From Phycisphaerae bacterium (GTDB taxonomy: Bacteria; Planctomycetota; Phycisphaerae; UBA1845; PWPN01), in assembly GCA_030372985.1 (NCBI GenBank), contig JAUCQB010000180.1, positions 62,001 through 126,000 on the forward strand: DNA of 64,000 bases. The letters are read 5' to 3'. The position numbers were made by a program, and so were the translations under genes. Of this stretch, positions 27,301 through 34,806 are shown in pieces. The first letter of the stretch is position 1. Each line of letters begins with the position of its first letter. Under the pieces are notes generated by a model that was not told the origin of the DNA, made no database searches, and was given only the letters and a program-made list of their open reading frames with translations.

Positions 27301-28288
27301 TCCGGGATAAACGCAGCCAGTTGGTGTTGCCGTTGGGGTCGCCGGTCCAACTGGACGAATCCAGGATATACAGATCTGCGACGCCCGGTTCCATGCAGAT
27401 CGCCGGCTGCATGCAGAAACCGCTGTCAACGTCGAAGTCGACGTCGAACTCGGTGAAGCCGACGGTCCCGCCGGCCAGGAGTTCAGGCTTATTGAACACC
27501 CACATTTTCGAACCGGTCGCCGGTGCGGGCATCACGCCGGTAACGGCGAAAGCGTTGAAAGTGACCGCCACCCACTTGTCGTTCAGGCCCACGCAAGGGA
27601 AATCGACCCAGCGGGTGTTCGCTCCATCCCCGTCGAGGTGATAAGAGGTCCAGGAGCCGGTGGGATCGTTTGCATTCGAGATCGCGATCTCCCAATCCGA
27701 GTTTGCCGAATCCTTGCTGCCCAGACATACGGCGATCCAACGTCCCGAGAGGTTGTCGTAATAGACCTTCGGATCGAACGGGCCGCTGAGACCCGCCCAG
27801 AACGTGCCGAGACTCACAGTGGAGTAGGTCACCGCACCGTTGCGATTGTGGATGCGGACCTGAGTGTTGAGCATGGTCATGACATGCCGCGGACCAACAC
27901 CCCCGATGGTATCCGGCGGGATGGCGGAGTTGTCATCGTCCAACCCCTGGAAGCCGAAGCCGAAGTTGTGGGTGGGCTGGGCGGGGAAGCCCGGGCAAAG
28001 CGCTTCAGGAGCAGGCAAGAGCGATTGCTCGCCGACTGCCTCCCCCGCCCGCCGGAGCGACGGGCTTGGCACTTTACGTGCCTGTGCCCGCCTGTGGTCG
28101 GGAGCCTCGCGGGGAACGACCGCATCCGGTTGCGGACCTGCGACCGTCTCCTGATCGAGCAAACCCTTCCAAGTGAACTGTCTTGTCGGGGCGACCTCTC
28201 GCGAGAGCTGGGCCCATCCAGGCTCGATGAAGGTCAGCAGCAACAGGCTGGCGAAGCCCGGGCGCCATGTGACACGCTTGCGGTACAT
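24392..28288 (-). CDS. Very large secreted protein with Ig-like and Kelch-like repeats and DGDVD C-terminal tail
   Basis: The 1298-residue protein starts at the ATG at 28288, behind GGAGG; an open frame continues 51 codons upstream without a better start. A signal peptide ends near PGWAQ. Residues about 70-590 form a beta-rich region with no family I recognise. Ig-like domains follow (VTFSVGVDGVSVADYQWNKN with GQYTCTVIG; YQWRHDGVNLVDDGR with GLYDCAVTD), then Kelch-type blades (MAYDSHRGVCVLYGG, MTYDSDLKRVVLYGG, LTYDSTRKRIILV), another Ig domain (GIYTCAVSNACGG), and the tail DTDGDVDGDDLDLF / DNDGDVDQSDF ending DPNCAN. It is probably a surface or extracellular binding protein. The 234-base gap to the dehydrogenase gene is empty. 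Confidence 0.75.
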   Translation of the reverse strand: MYRKRVTWRPGFASLLLLTFIEPGWAQLSREVAPTRQFTWKGLLDQETVAGPQPDAVVPREAPDHRRAQARKVPSPSLRRAGEAVGEQSLLPAPEALCPGFPAQPTHNFGFGFQGLDDDNSAIPPDTIGGVGPRHVMTMLNTQVRIHNRNGAVTYSTVSLGTFWAGLSGPFDPKVYYDNLSGRWIAVCLGSKDSANSDWEIAISNANDPTGSWTSYHLDGDGANTRWVDFPCVGLNDKWVAVTFNAFAVTGVMPAPATGSKMWVFNKPELLAGGTVGFTEFDVDFDVDSGFCMQPAICMEPGVADLYILDSSSWTGDPNGNTNWLRLSRITGTAAAPAWSALPGSNTTNAGFFAVQNRFSNTLLPAAQRDSATGLDGGDSRMCNVVYRNGRIWAVHGGGYPADAPDRNALFWYELQPALPNPIIQSGIIQSGGPNAHYIYPSIGVNCGNDACIGFSSTSPAIYPSACYVTRRAGDPPGTTSSTQYFKDGLAKYVKIITTKNRWGDYSATVVDPLDDKTFWTLQEYAELPFVGGIDRWAVQWAQITRDCPVPGITQHPASQDICLGQPVTFSVGVDGVSVADYQWNKNGQPIVGATFYNHTIPSVTLADAGQYTCTVIGLCAATTSNPATLNVLTAPVVTGFVAWPNATCPGTNAVIIPAVPASGAFPMTVTLQKHDGVTWQDVLGRTISYGEAFSFTPLVHDDTGDYRLKYVNACGSGYTGQHRLQVGVSFDQQPAPQTKLPCESAAFNVIARGVGTLSYQWRHDGVNLVDDGRISGAGTPSLSIMKLRYEDEGLYDCAVTDSCETRPCNPALLTLSITPTWQLRSPATAPIIRSDCDMAYDSHRGVCVLYGGYYSTYLTDTWEWDGIEWVQRNPAHTPGRRSGHAMTYDSDLKRVVLYGGFQSEIGQPAWPSDLWAYDGDDWVQLVGPSDIPPRESPYPTTTPELTYDSTRKRIILVRNQQNTISSSETYEFDPATGQWSLTVPSNGFTAGYGGAIGYDPGRNQVVHYYGNGGLFGVPKETWRYNGTSWAPDPATTPQMPFCFMQYDSTRRRNVIFYANYGSLSLYTVSYFDLGMDWGLLLPNDAPDSPPAFRLFCQAMAYDSKRGAMVAVFADYYGAPNHPFITYEYRYLDRVVFDRHPQSQPLSPGGNVTLTVAAAGHGSLAYQWKRNGQNLVDGPAPGGGGFSGTTTPVLTLTGVQQADGGIYTCAVSNACGGALSNGALLGTAVPPDLDTDGDVDGDDLDLFEACASGPGVPRATGCEGRDFDNDGDVDQSDFALVHLCLSGDGIPADPNCAN

Positions 28289-28952
28289 TGGGTTGACCTC
28301 CGTTGACCTTTCTGCGTTCGGGGAATCGGGTCCGGCGTAGCGGCCAGGCCACGTGAACAGAAGGTGGACTCTTGCGCAAGTCCGCCTGAGCAACGCCGCA
28401 GTCGTTCTCCAGGTCAGCCTTCTCGCGCCTGCGTGTGGCACATCCTCGGCTGCACCTGGACAATTCCTCGATATTGCGAGAGGGTCGGAACGGGCCGGGG
28501 GAAAAGATAAACAGGCACACGCACTGGACGCCGCACGCCCGCCACTCCTCCGACGGGACTGTAGGTGGGCCGCGAGCCAATACCCATCTGCGCGTCAAAC
28601 ATCAGCAAATGATGCCATGTGGATTATCCTGGCAGGATCGCGACTGTCCCGCCAGCGACACGTGATCGCGTTCTTGGGGCGTCGATTGCAGGTATGTCGG
28701 GGGCGCAAAGGTCGCGAGTTGGTCTCACAGACCCTCGATCGGGGGCTAATTCGGGTGCTGGCTCGGAGCGGCTCGGGCCCGGAAAAAGAAGGAGCAGGGC
28801 GAGGTGGTGTTCGCCCTGCTCCGTTGTTACTTGGGAGTCGGCCGGCCGATTCCGGGCGGATCGGCGGCCGTCGGCTCAAGGGGTGCCTGGCTTTCAGGAG
28901 GCCTTCGGAGGGCCTGCCCGTTTGGCCGGCTTGGTGCTTCTTGGCGGGCCCG
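28289..28952. other. Intergenic region: promoter side of the Ig/Kelch gene and a terminator
   Basis: This 664-base gap has no convincing gene; a long frame across it on the plus strand is antisense to the oxidoreductase gene. The only clear element is the stem-loop at 28781-28822. Confidence 0.5.
28781..28822 (-). terminator. Intrinsic terminator of the Tat-exported oxidoreductase gene
   Basis: GGAGCAGGGCGA at 28791-28802 pairs perfectly with TCGCCCTGCTCC at 28811-28822 around an 8-base loop. On the minus strand the hairpin is followed by TTCTTTTTCC, a good U-tract, and it lies 130 bases after the stop of the gene ending at 28953. Confidence 0.8.
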
Positions 28953-30218
28953 CTATTTTCCGGGCACCGGGATGTGCCTTCGGATCACCTCGTCCTCGAG
29001 CTTGTAGTCCGGCGGGCCGAGCTTGAGGTCGGACTCGATCGCATCCTCCCAGGTGACTTCCTTGCCGGTGTAAGCCGACATGCGGATCATGATCGCGGTC
29101 ATGGTGGACTCGCTGACGTTCTGCGTCTCGTTGATCCGCTCGCCGCTGCGAATGGCCTTGATCAGGTCCACGTGCTCCTGGACGTAGGGGTCGTTGCCCG
29201 GAATGTCCAGCTTGCCCTCGCCGCTGATCCAGCCGGCGCAATTGGAGACGCCCTTCTCGCCGATCACCCGTTCGCTGACGCTGGAAGCACAACCGGTCAC
29301 CTGCCGGCACATGCTGTGGACGTGGATGTCCATGTTCTCCTTGTCCGGGGCCTCCGGGTCCGGGAACGACAAATCCGCGGAGAAGAAGTCGTACTGGTCG
29401 CCGGTGACGCGGCGGGCCCGTCCGCCCATGGCCACGGCCTTGCGAGCATGGGTCTTGAGCACCCAATGCATGATGTCCAGGTTATGGACGTGCTGCTCGA
29501 CGATGTGGTCGCCCGAGAGCCAGGCCCAGTTCACCCAGTCCCTGTGCATCCACTCCATGTCTGACCAGTTCTCCTGGCGGTCCTTGTACCAGAGTTGGCC
29601 GCCATTCCAGTAACACTGGGCGGCGCGGATCCTGCCGATGACCCCGTCGTGGATTCGCTTGATCGTCTCGATGTAGGAGTTCTGGTGGCGCCGCTGTGTG
29701 CCGGCGGTGACGGAGAGCTTCTTCTCGTCGGCCATCTTACCGGCCTCGAGCATCATCCGGATGCCCACCGGATCAACAGCCACGGGCTTCTCGGTGAAGA
29801 CGTTCCGGCCCGCCTTGATCGCGGCAGTGAAGTGCTCGGGCCGGTAGTGAGGCGGTGTGGCCAGGATCACGTAGTCCAGGTCCAGTTCGACCAGTCTCTT
29901 GTAGGCGTCGAAACCAACGAAGCAGTGCTTATCCTCGATTTCCACCTTGGTCTTCTCGACAACGCTCTTGCGGCAGTCTTGCAGGCGATCCTTGTAGGCG
30001 TCGGCCAGGGCCACGATCCTGACGGCCGGGTCGGCCGCAATCGCATTGTGGGCCGCGCCCGTGCCGCGCCCGCCGCAGCCGATCACGCCCACCTTGACCG
30101 GTTTGTCGGATGTTGCTCCCCGCAGGATGTATGGGAAAGCCGTGGTCGCCGCTGCCGCCACGGCCGCGCCGCGGACCACCTGACGCCGAGACAGTCCATT
30201 GGACTTGCCGGATTGCAT
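28953..30218 (-). CDS. Tat-exported Gfo/Idh/MocA-family oxidoreductase
   Basis: The 421-residue protein starts behind AGGAGG and has a twin-arginine signal (LSRRQVVRGAAVAAAATTAF) followed by the Rossmann motif VGVIGCGGRGTGAAHNA and the family's EKPVAVDP segment near residue 143. The C-terminal domain has typical features (HNLDIMHWVLKTHARKA). Export of a folded, cofactor-bound oxidoreductase parallels glucose-fructose oxidoreductase of Zymomonas. It probably acts on a sugar or cyclitol outside the cytoplasm; the substrate cannot be read from the sequence. Confidence 0.87.
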   Translation of the reverse strand: MQSGKSNGLSRRQVVRGAAVAAAATTAFPYILRGATSDKPVKVGVIGCGGRGTGAAHNAIAADPAVRIVALADAYKDRLQDCRKSVVEKTKVEIEDKHCFVGFDAYKRLVELDLDYVILATPPHYRPEHFTAAIKAGRNVFTEKPVAVDPVGIRMMLEAGKMADEKKLSVTAGTQRRHQNSYIETIKRIHDGVIGRIRAAQCYWNGGQLWYKDRQENWSDMEWMHRDWVNWAWLSGDHIVEQHVHNLDIMHWVLKTHARKAVAMGGRARRVTGDQYDFFSADLSFPDPEAPDKENMDIHVHSMCRQVTGCASSVSERVIGEKGVSNCAGWISGEGKLDIPGNDPYVQEHVDLIKAIRSGERINETQNVSESTMTAIMIRMSAYTGKEVTWEDAIESDLKLGPPDYKLEDEVIRRHIPVPGK

Positions 30219-30480
30219 AAGAGTTCCTCCTGGTTTGAAGCTTGTGCATCGTGCAAACCGGAGGAGGCGGCCGGCACGATCGCCGGCACGGATCTTCAGG
30301 TTCTACGCATGCACGACGCAGTCTGATCTGCACATGATGCCGATGGGCCGTCAGATGTCAACTTCGGCAGCCGATATCCGGCCCATTCCTACCCACAGGG
30401 AGCTCCGGCGCACAGTTGCATACCGCCAGCATGGCAGATAGCCTTGTTCTTCCAGGGGTTTAGGTGTTCTGAGCACACAG

Positions 30481-31356
30481 GTGACCACGGTGTTTGAAAT
30501 GGCTGCCGGCTACGAGCGTCTGCTGTCGGCCTGTGGGCTGGACGGCCTTGACGCCGTTTTTCGGTGGGACCAGGGCGAGCGGCTCGACAAGCCCGGCCTG
30601 GAAGGCTGGCGCCAGCGATGGCGCATTTCCCTGGGCGTGCCGCCCGCAGGGGCGGAAGTCTTCTACCTGAAGCGTTTTCTGAATCCCCCGTTCCGACGAC
30701 AATGTGACCGTTGGTTACAGGGCAACTGGGGCCTCAGCACGGCCGGCATCGAGTGGCGAAACGCCCGGGATCTGGCTGCGGCCGGCATTCCCGCCGCCGT
30801 GGCAGTTGCCTTTGGCCAGGAGATGATCGGCCCTTGGGAGCGGCGAAGTTTCGTCATGCTGCACGCCGTAGAAGGCATGTCGCTGGAAAAGTGGGTTCCG
30901 GCAAACCTGCCTCACACCAGCGGCAGGGCTGACAGCCTATGCCGCCGTGAACGTATTGATCGTCTTGCCAGGTTTGTGGCCTCCCTTCACCGGGCCGGTT
31001 TCGTTCATCGGGATCTCTACCTGTCCCACGTGTTTTTGGAGCCGGGGGTGGGCAAGCCGGACGAGTTGCGAGGCGAGGGTTATCGTCTGATCGATCTCCA
31101 GCGGGTTTTCCGGCCCAGATGGCGGCTTGGCAGGTGGGTGGTGAAGGATCTGGCGGCACTGCACTATTCGACGCCCGCCGAATGCGTGACACCCCTGGAG
31201 CGGTTGCGTTTTCTGGCCCGTTATGTGCGGTGTTGTGGCCGGCTCATCTCCGCCCGGCAACTGTCCGAGAAGGTGCACGCCAAGACGCTGAGAATGCTCA
31301 AACGCGGCCGCGACCGCCGGGCCGTGACAGCCGAAAGCGGTGGATCTGGCCGATGA
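30481..31356 (+). CDS. Lipopolysaccharide kinase-like (WaaP/Kdo kinase family) protein
   Basis: The 291-residue protein starts at a GTG at 30481 (an ATG at 30499 is an alternative; neither has a strong ribosome site). It has the protein-kinase-like pattern of LPS core kinases: a lysine in VFYLKRFL, the catalytic loop FVHRDLYLSHVFL near residue 178, and the metal-binding DLQRV (in place of DFG). These enzymes phosphorylate heptose or Kdo in the lipid A core. Its stop overlaps the next start by four bases (ATGA), so translation is coupled to the glycosyltransferase, which fits a shared role in outer-membrane glycolipid assembly. Confidence 0.78.
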   Translation: MTTVFEMAAGYERLLSACGLDGLDAVFRWDQGERLDKPGLEGWRQRWRISLGVPPAGAEVFYLKRFLNPPFRRQCDRWLQGNWGLSTAGIEWRNARDLAAAGIPAAVAVAFGQEMIGPWERRSFVMLHAVEGMSLEKWVPANLPHTSGRADSLCRRERIDRLARFVASLHRAGFVHRDLYLSHVFLEPGVGKPDELRGEGYRLIDLQRVFRPRWRLGRWVVKDLAALHYSTPAECVTPLERLRFLARYVRCCGRLISARQLSEKVHAKTLRMLKRGRDRRAVTAESGGSGR

Positions 31357-32534
31357 ATGTGGCCCTGATCATAGAGCGAATTGAGACTTGGCGCGGCGGT
31401 GCTGAGACCTCGACCGTTCAGTTTGCGCGTCACCTTGGGAACCTGGGTTGCAGCGTCACCGTTCTGACGACAACGGACATTCCCTCGACGCCCGCGATGA
31501 GCATCGTGCCGATCAAGGTCGGTGCCGGCTGGCGGTCCGGGCGGACCTGGCGGTTCGTCCGGGGGGCCGCGAGCTACGTTCGCTCGCATGGCTTTGACGT
31601 CGTTCATGCCATCACGCCCTGCCCCTTCGCCGATGTGTATCAACCCCGTGGCGGCACAGTCCCCGAGATGCTGTTTAGAAACCTGGCGTTGAGGCCTTCG
31701 GCGGTCAAGCGAGGGTTCAAGTGGCTCGGCCAGCGTGTGGACCTCAAGTACCGCGTGCTCGGCGCCCTGGAACGACGCCTGCTGAGCCGCCGGCCGCCGC
31801 CGTGGGTCATCGCCATTTCGCAGTACGTCAGCGACCAATTGAAGCGGCATTACGGCTTCGATGCCGGCCGTATCCGTCTCATCTTCAACGGCGTCGACCC
31901 GGACACGTCACCGGCTCACGAACGGCGGCAACACCGAGTCGAGATCCGCCGGCAGTTCGGGCTGGCTGATGACGACCTCCTGCTGCTGGCGGTCGCCCAC
32001 AATTTCAAGCTTAAGGGTGTGGACAAGATGATCCAGGCCATGGCAGATGGTCGGGTTCGCGGGCTGGGCCACGTTTATGCGATCATTGTCGGCCGCGACA
32101 ATCCGAAAACCCTGGCCGGTCAGGTTGCCGCTCTGGGACTGGCGGATCGTGTTTTCTTCGCCGGACCGTCGCAACGAGTGAACGCCTTCTATCATGCGGC
32201 CGATATCCTCGTTCATCCCACGTATTACGATCCCTGCAGCCGTGTGGTACTCGAGGCGATGGCTGCCGGTCTGCCGGTCATCACGACGAAGTACAATGGC
32301 GCAGCCGAGTGCGTCACAGACGGCCGTGAAGGTTACGTGATCGGTTGCCCGACCGACTGGGAGACCCTCGCGGATCGAATCTTCCGCCTGGCAGACAACG
32401 CCCATCGGCGCCAGTGCGCCCAGGCCACGTTGGCAGCGGTCGAGCCGTTCACGATGGCCCGCCATGCGGCGGAGGTCATGAGGCTCTACGAGGACGTGCT
32501 GCAAAGCCGCGATCGGCGCACGCCCGGTGATTGA
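31353..32534 (+). CDS. GT4-family glycosyltransferase (WaaG-like)
   Basis: The protein (393 residues) starts at the ATG at 31353 inside the stop of the kinase gene; an open frame upstream of it overlaps the kinase and is not used. It has the GT-B layout: an N-terminal acceptor half starting MNVALIIERIETWRGGAETS and a donor half with RIRLIFNGVDPD near 180 and the GT4 motif VLEAMAAGLPVITTKYNGAAE with ILVHPTYYDPCSRVVLE before it. It transfers a sugar from a nucleotide donor; WaaG, which adds the first glucose to the LPS inner core, is the closest functional analogue and commonly sits beside WaaP-type kinases. No signal peptide; likely membrane-peripheral. Confidence 0.85.
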   Translation: MNVALIIERIETWRGGAETSTVQFARHLGNLGCSVTVLTTTDIPSTPAMSIVPIKVGAGWRSGRTWRFVRGAASYVRSHGFDVVHAITPCPFADVYQPRGGTVPEMLFRNLALRPSAVKRGFKWLGQRVDLKYRVLGALERRLLSRRPPPWVIAISQYVSDQLKRHYGFDAGRIRLIFNGVDPDTSPAHERRQHRVEIRRQFGLADDDLLLLAVAHNFKLKGVDKMIQAMADGRVRGLGHVYAIIVGRDNPKTLAGQVAALGLADRVFFAGPSQRVNAFYHAADILVHPTYYDPCSRVVLEAMAAGLPVITTKYNGAAECVTDGREGYVIGCPTDWETLADRIFRLADNAHRRQCAQATLAAVEPFTMARHAAEVMRLYEDVLQSRDRRTPGD

Positions 32535-32591
32535 GAGGCCTGCCACCCGCTGGTGCAGATCACGCCGCGGGTGTTCCGGAGACCTGCATCA

Positions 32592-33299
32592 ATGATTGGA
32601 TTGACGATCGAATGGTGGCACACGGCGGGCCTGATATTGCTGAGCTACCTCTGCGGCGCCGTTCCATTCGGACTGTTGATCGGCCGGCTCAAGGGGGTGG
32701 ATGTTCGCACCAGGGGCAGCTGCAACATCGGCGCCACGAACGTAGGCCGGGTGCTGGGTCGACCTTATGGAATCCTGGTCTTTGTCCTCGATGGCCTCAA
32801 GGGTTTTCTGCCTGTGACCCTGGGCAGGTTTCTGCTGTTTCGCGCGGCAGGCGGCGGCGAGTCGGCGGGTCCTGGCTACCTGCCTTATCTCCTGTGGGTG
32901 CTGACAGCGGTAGCCTGCGTCCTGGGCCATATGTTTCCCGTCTATCTCAAGTTCAAAGGCGGCAAGGGCGTGGCGACTTCACTGGGCGTGGGGCTGGGCA
33001 TCTATCCGTACTATACCCTGGCGGGACTGGCGGCTTTTGCTGTCTGGGGGATTGTTCTATGGGGCAGCCGCTACGTCTCAGTGTCCTCCATCGTGGCGGT
33101 TGTCGCTTTCCCGCTCATATTTGCGGTGTTGGCCGCGTGGAACCGCGACCAATGGGGGGACTTTTCAACACTCTGGCCGCTCCACATGTTCGGTCTTGTG
33201 ATTGCGGCCCTGGTGGTTTATCGTCATCGGGCTAATATCGGTCGTCTCTGGGCCGGGACGGAGCACAAGATCGGAGGTTCATCCGGCCCGTCAAAGTGA
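32592..33299 (+). CDS. plsY: Acyl-phosphate:glycerol-3-phosphate acyltransferase
   Basis: PlsY moves an acyl group from acyl-phosphate to sn-glycerol-3-phosphate, the first step of phospholipid synthesis, in the inner membrane. The protein (235 residues from the ATG at 32592, behind GGAG; an in-frame GTG at 32553 is less likely) has several membrane helices and the family's three conserved loops: GSCNIGATNVGRVLG, GHMFPVYLKFKGGKGVAT and YRHRANIGRLWAGTEHKIG. It is slightly longer than the usual 195-215 residues because of an insertion around residues 75-90. It lies 57 bases after the glycosyltransferase on the same strand. Confidence 0.95.
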   Translation: MIGLTIEWWHTAGLILLSYLCGAVPFGLLIGRLKGVDVRTRGSCNIGATNVGRVLGRPYGILVFVLDGLKGFLPVTLGRFLLFRAAGGGESAGPGYLPYLLWVLTAVACVLGHMFPVYLKFKGGKGVATSLGVGLGIYPYYTLAGLAAFAVWGIVLWGSRYVSVSSIVAVVAFPLIFAVLAAWNRDQWGDFSTLWPLHMFGLVIAALVVYRHRANIGRLWAGTEHKIGGSSGPSK

Positions 33300-33352
33300 C
33301 CGACAAATACGCAAGCGGGCACGGCTTCCGCAGGGGGCCTGGGGAGCCCCGG

Positions 33353-33371
33353 CCGGCGCTGAGTGCGCCGG
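33353..33371 (+). promoter_or_regulatory. Perfect GC-rich stem-loop just upstream of the parvulin gene
   Basis: CCGGCGC pairs with GCGCCGG around the loop TGAGT, ending eight bases before the GGGAGGA ribosome site of the gene starting at 33394. It has no U-tract, so a role as RNA stabiliser or translational element is only a possibility. Confidence 0.35.
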
Positions 33372-33393
33372 TGATGATGGGAGGACAAGTTCG

Positions 33394-34668
33394 ATGGCAG
33401 CAGGTTCCGTACCGAGTGGAAAGCTCATGGCCTTTGTGCTGAGTGCGTTGCTGATCTGGCCCGCAACGGGTTGTTCGAAGCCGGCAGAAGGCTTGGCGAA
33501 GGAGTCCACGACGAAGACCGCCGCCAGCCAACGGGCCTCCGAGCGGATACTGGTCCGCATCGGCGACAAGGCAGTCGTCACTCAGGCCGATGTGGAGAGG
33601 CTCCTCCGCACCATGCCCCCCGAGAAGCGCAGAGTCGCCGCACAAAAAGCCTTGGGGACGGTCTTGAGCAACACAGTCTTTTCAGTTTACCTGGATGAAC
33701 ACCCGGAGTTGATCACCCAGGAGGATATTGACCGGGAGATCCAGAGAGACGTCAAGGTCGCCAAACTGAAGAGCGTTGAGGACCTGAAGAGAGGCCTTGA
33801 CGAGTCCGGTGTTGGCTGGAAGCGCTACCTCGAGCAGCTCAGGATTCGCATTGGTCATGCCAAGCTGTCGCAACGGGGTGCGGCAAAGGCAAAAGACGAA
33901 GAGTACCTTCGCAAGCTCTATGACGAGCACCCGGACTACTATAACGACACGCGGGTGAAGCTGCGGCACATCGTCTTCGCTGCCCCGGTAACGTCCACCC
34001 CTGAACAGAAGAAGGCGAGGCGAGAGGCTCTCGCGCGTTTGCGGGAGGAAATCGTATCCGGCAAGAAGACCTGGGATGAGGCTGTCAAGCTGACCAACGA
34101 CAATACCCGTGCCATCGGCGGCCTGCTCGGCACGATGCCCAGGTACATGCGGTTGAACGAGGCGCTGATCAGCACCGCCTGGTCTCTGGAACCGGGTCAA
34201 ATCTCCGAGGTTGTGGAGACCGGCGTAGGCTACCACATTGTGCAGGTTCTTGAGCGTATTCCTGGGCGCCGCCCCTTTGACGATCCCCACACGAAGTTTC
34301 AGATGCGCTCCCTCCTGCAGGCCCGACCGGTGATCGAGGCGGTGGAAGAGACCCAGAAGAAGTATCCGGTCGTCGGCGTTCAGCCGATCGATCTGGCTTC
34401 GATCATGGCGCTCCCCCCACCTGCCTCCAAGCCGGCGGCAACCCGACCGGCAAAGCCAAGCACGCGCCCGGCCACTCGCCCGGCGACGCGGGCGACGGCA
34501 ACCAGGCCTGCGACGCGTCCGGCGGCCCTCCGAACAGCCACCCGTCCCGCCAACCTCCGGCCTGCCACGCGCCCAATGTCCCTCCGGCCGGCGACGCGTC
34601 CGGCGGCCATTCCGTCAGGGATACCCGTCGGTGTGTCCGGTGCAAAGGCGACCTCGCAGCCGTCCTGA
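33394..34668 (+). CDS. Parvulin-type peptidyl-prolyl isomerase lipoprotein with a TRPA-rich tail
   Basis: The protein (424 residues) starts at ATG 33394 behind GGGAGGA; the in-frame ATG at 33202 lies inside plsY and is not used. A lipoprotein signal ends in ATGC. A SurA-like N-terminal helical domain (about 45-170) with VVTQADVERLL is followed by a rotamase domain (about 180-300): RVKLRHIVFAAPVTSTPEQ, GGLLGTMPRYMRLNEALIS and SLEPGQISEVVETGVGYHI. These proteins help fold outer-membrane and periplasmic proteins. The last 80 residues repeat TRPA/ATRP units, giving a long basic, proline-rich tail unlike its neighbours. Confidence 0.88.
   Translation: MAAGSVPSGKLMAFVLSALLIWPATGCSKPAEGLAKESTTKTAASQRASERILVRIGDKAVVTQADVERLLRTMPPEKRRVAAQKALGTVLSNTVFSVYLDEHPELITQEDIDREIQRDVKVAKLKSVEDLKRGLDESGVGWKRYLEQLRIRIGHAKLSQRGAAKAKDEEYLRKLYDEHPDYYNDTRVKLRHIVFAAPVTSTPEQKKARREALARLREEIVSGKKTWDEAVKLTNDNTRAIGGLLGTMPRYMRLNEALISTAWSLEPGQISEVVETGVGYHIVQVLERIPGRRPFDDPHTKFQMRSLLQARPVIEAVEETQKKYPVVGVQPIDLASIMALPPPASKPAATRPAKPSTRPATRPATRATATRPATRPAALRTATRPANLRPATRPMSLRPATRPAAIPSGIPVGVSGAKATSQPS
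34437..34620 (+). repeat. Coding repeat for the TRPA-rich tail of the parvulin protein
   Basis: Degenerate ACNCGNCCNGCN units repeat through this stretch. One 18-base stretch, GCGACGCGTCCGGCGGCC, occurs exactly twice, at 34510-34527 and 34591-34608, which suggests growth by slippage or recombination. Confidence 0.6.
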
Positions 34669-34806
34669 CCGGACTCGCTGTCGGCAGCCCGTTCCCGGGA
34701 TGCGCTGCGGCCTCGTCACATCCGCCGGTAACCGAAACCGGGTGCGCGTTGCATGGATATTTTGCTTCCGGCCTCACGGACGCGTGTGGTTCTTCAGTCA
34801 TGAGGC

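Noticed and set aside
28353-29564. Open frame of 403 codons on the plus strand crossing an intergenic region
   Set aside because: Most of it is antisense to the Tat-exported oxidoreductase and it runs through the terminator stem-loop; no domain is visible.
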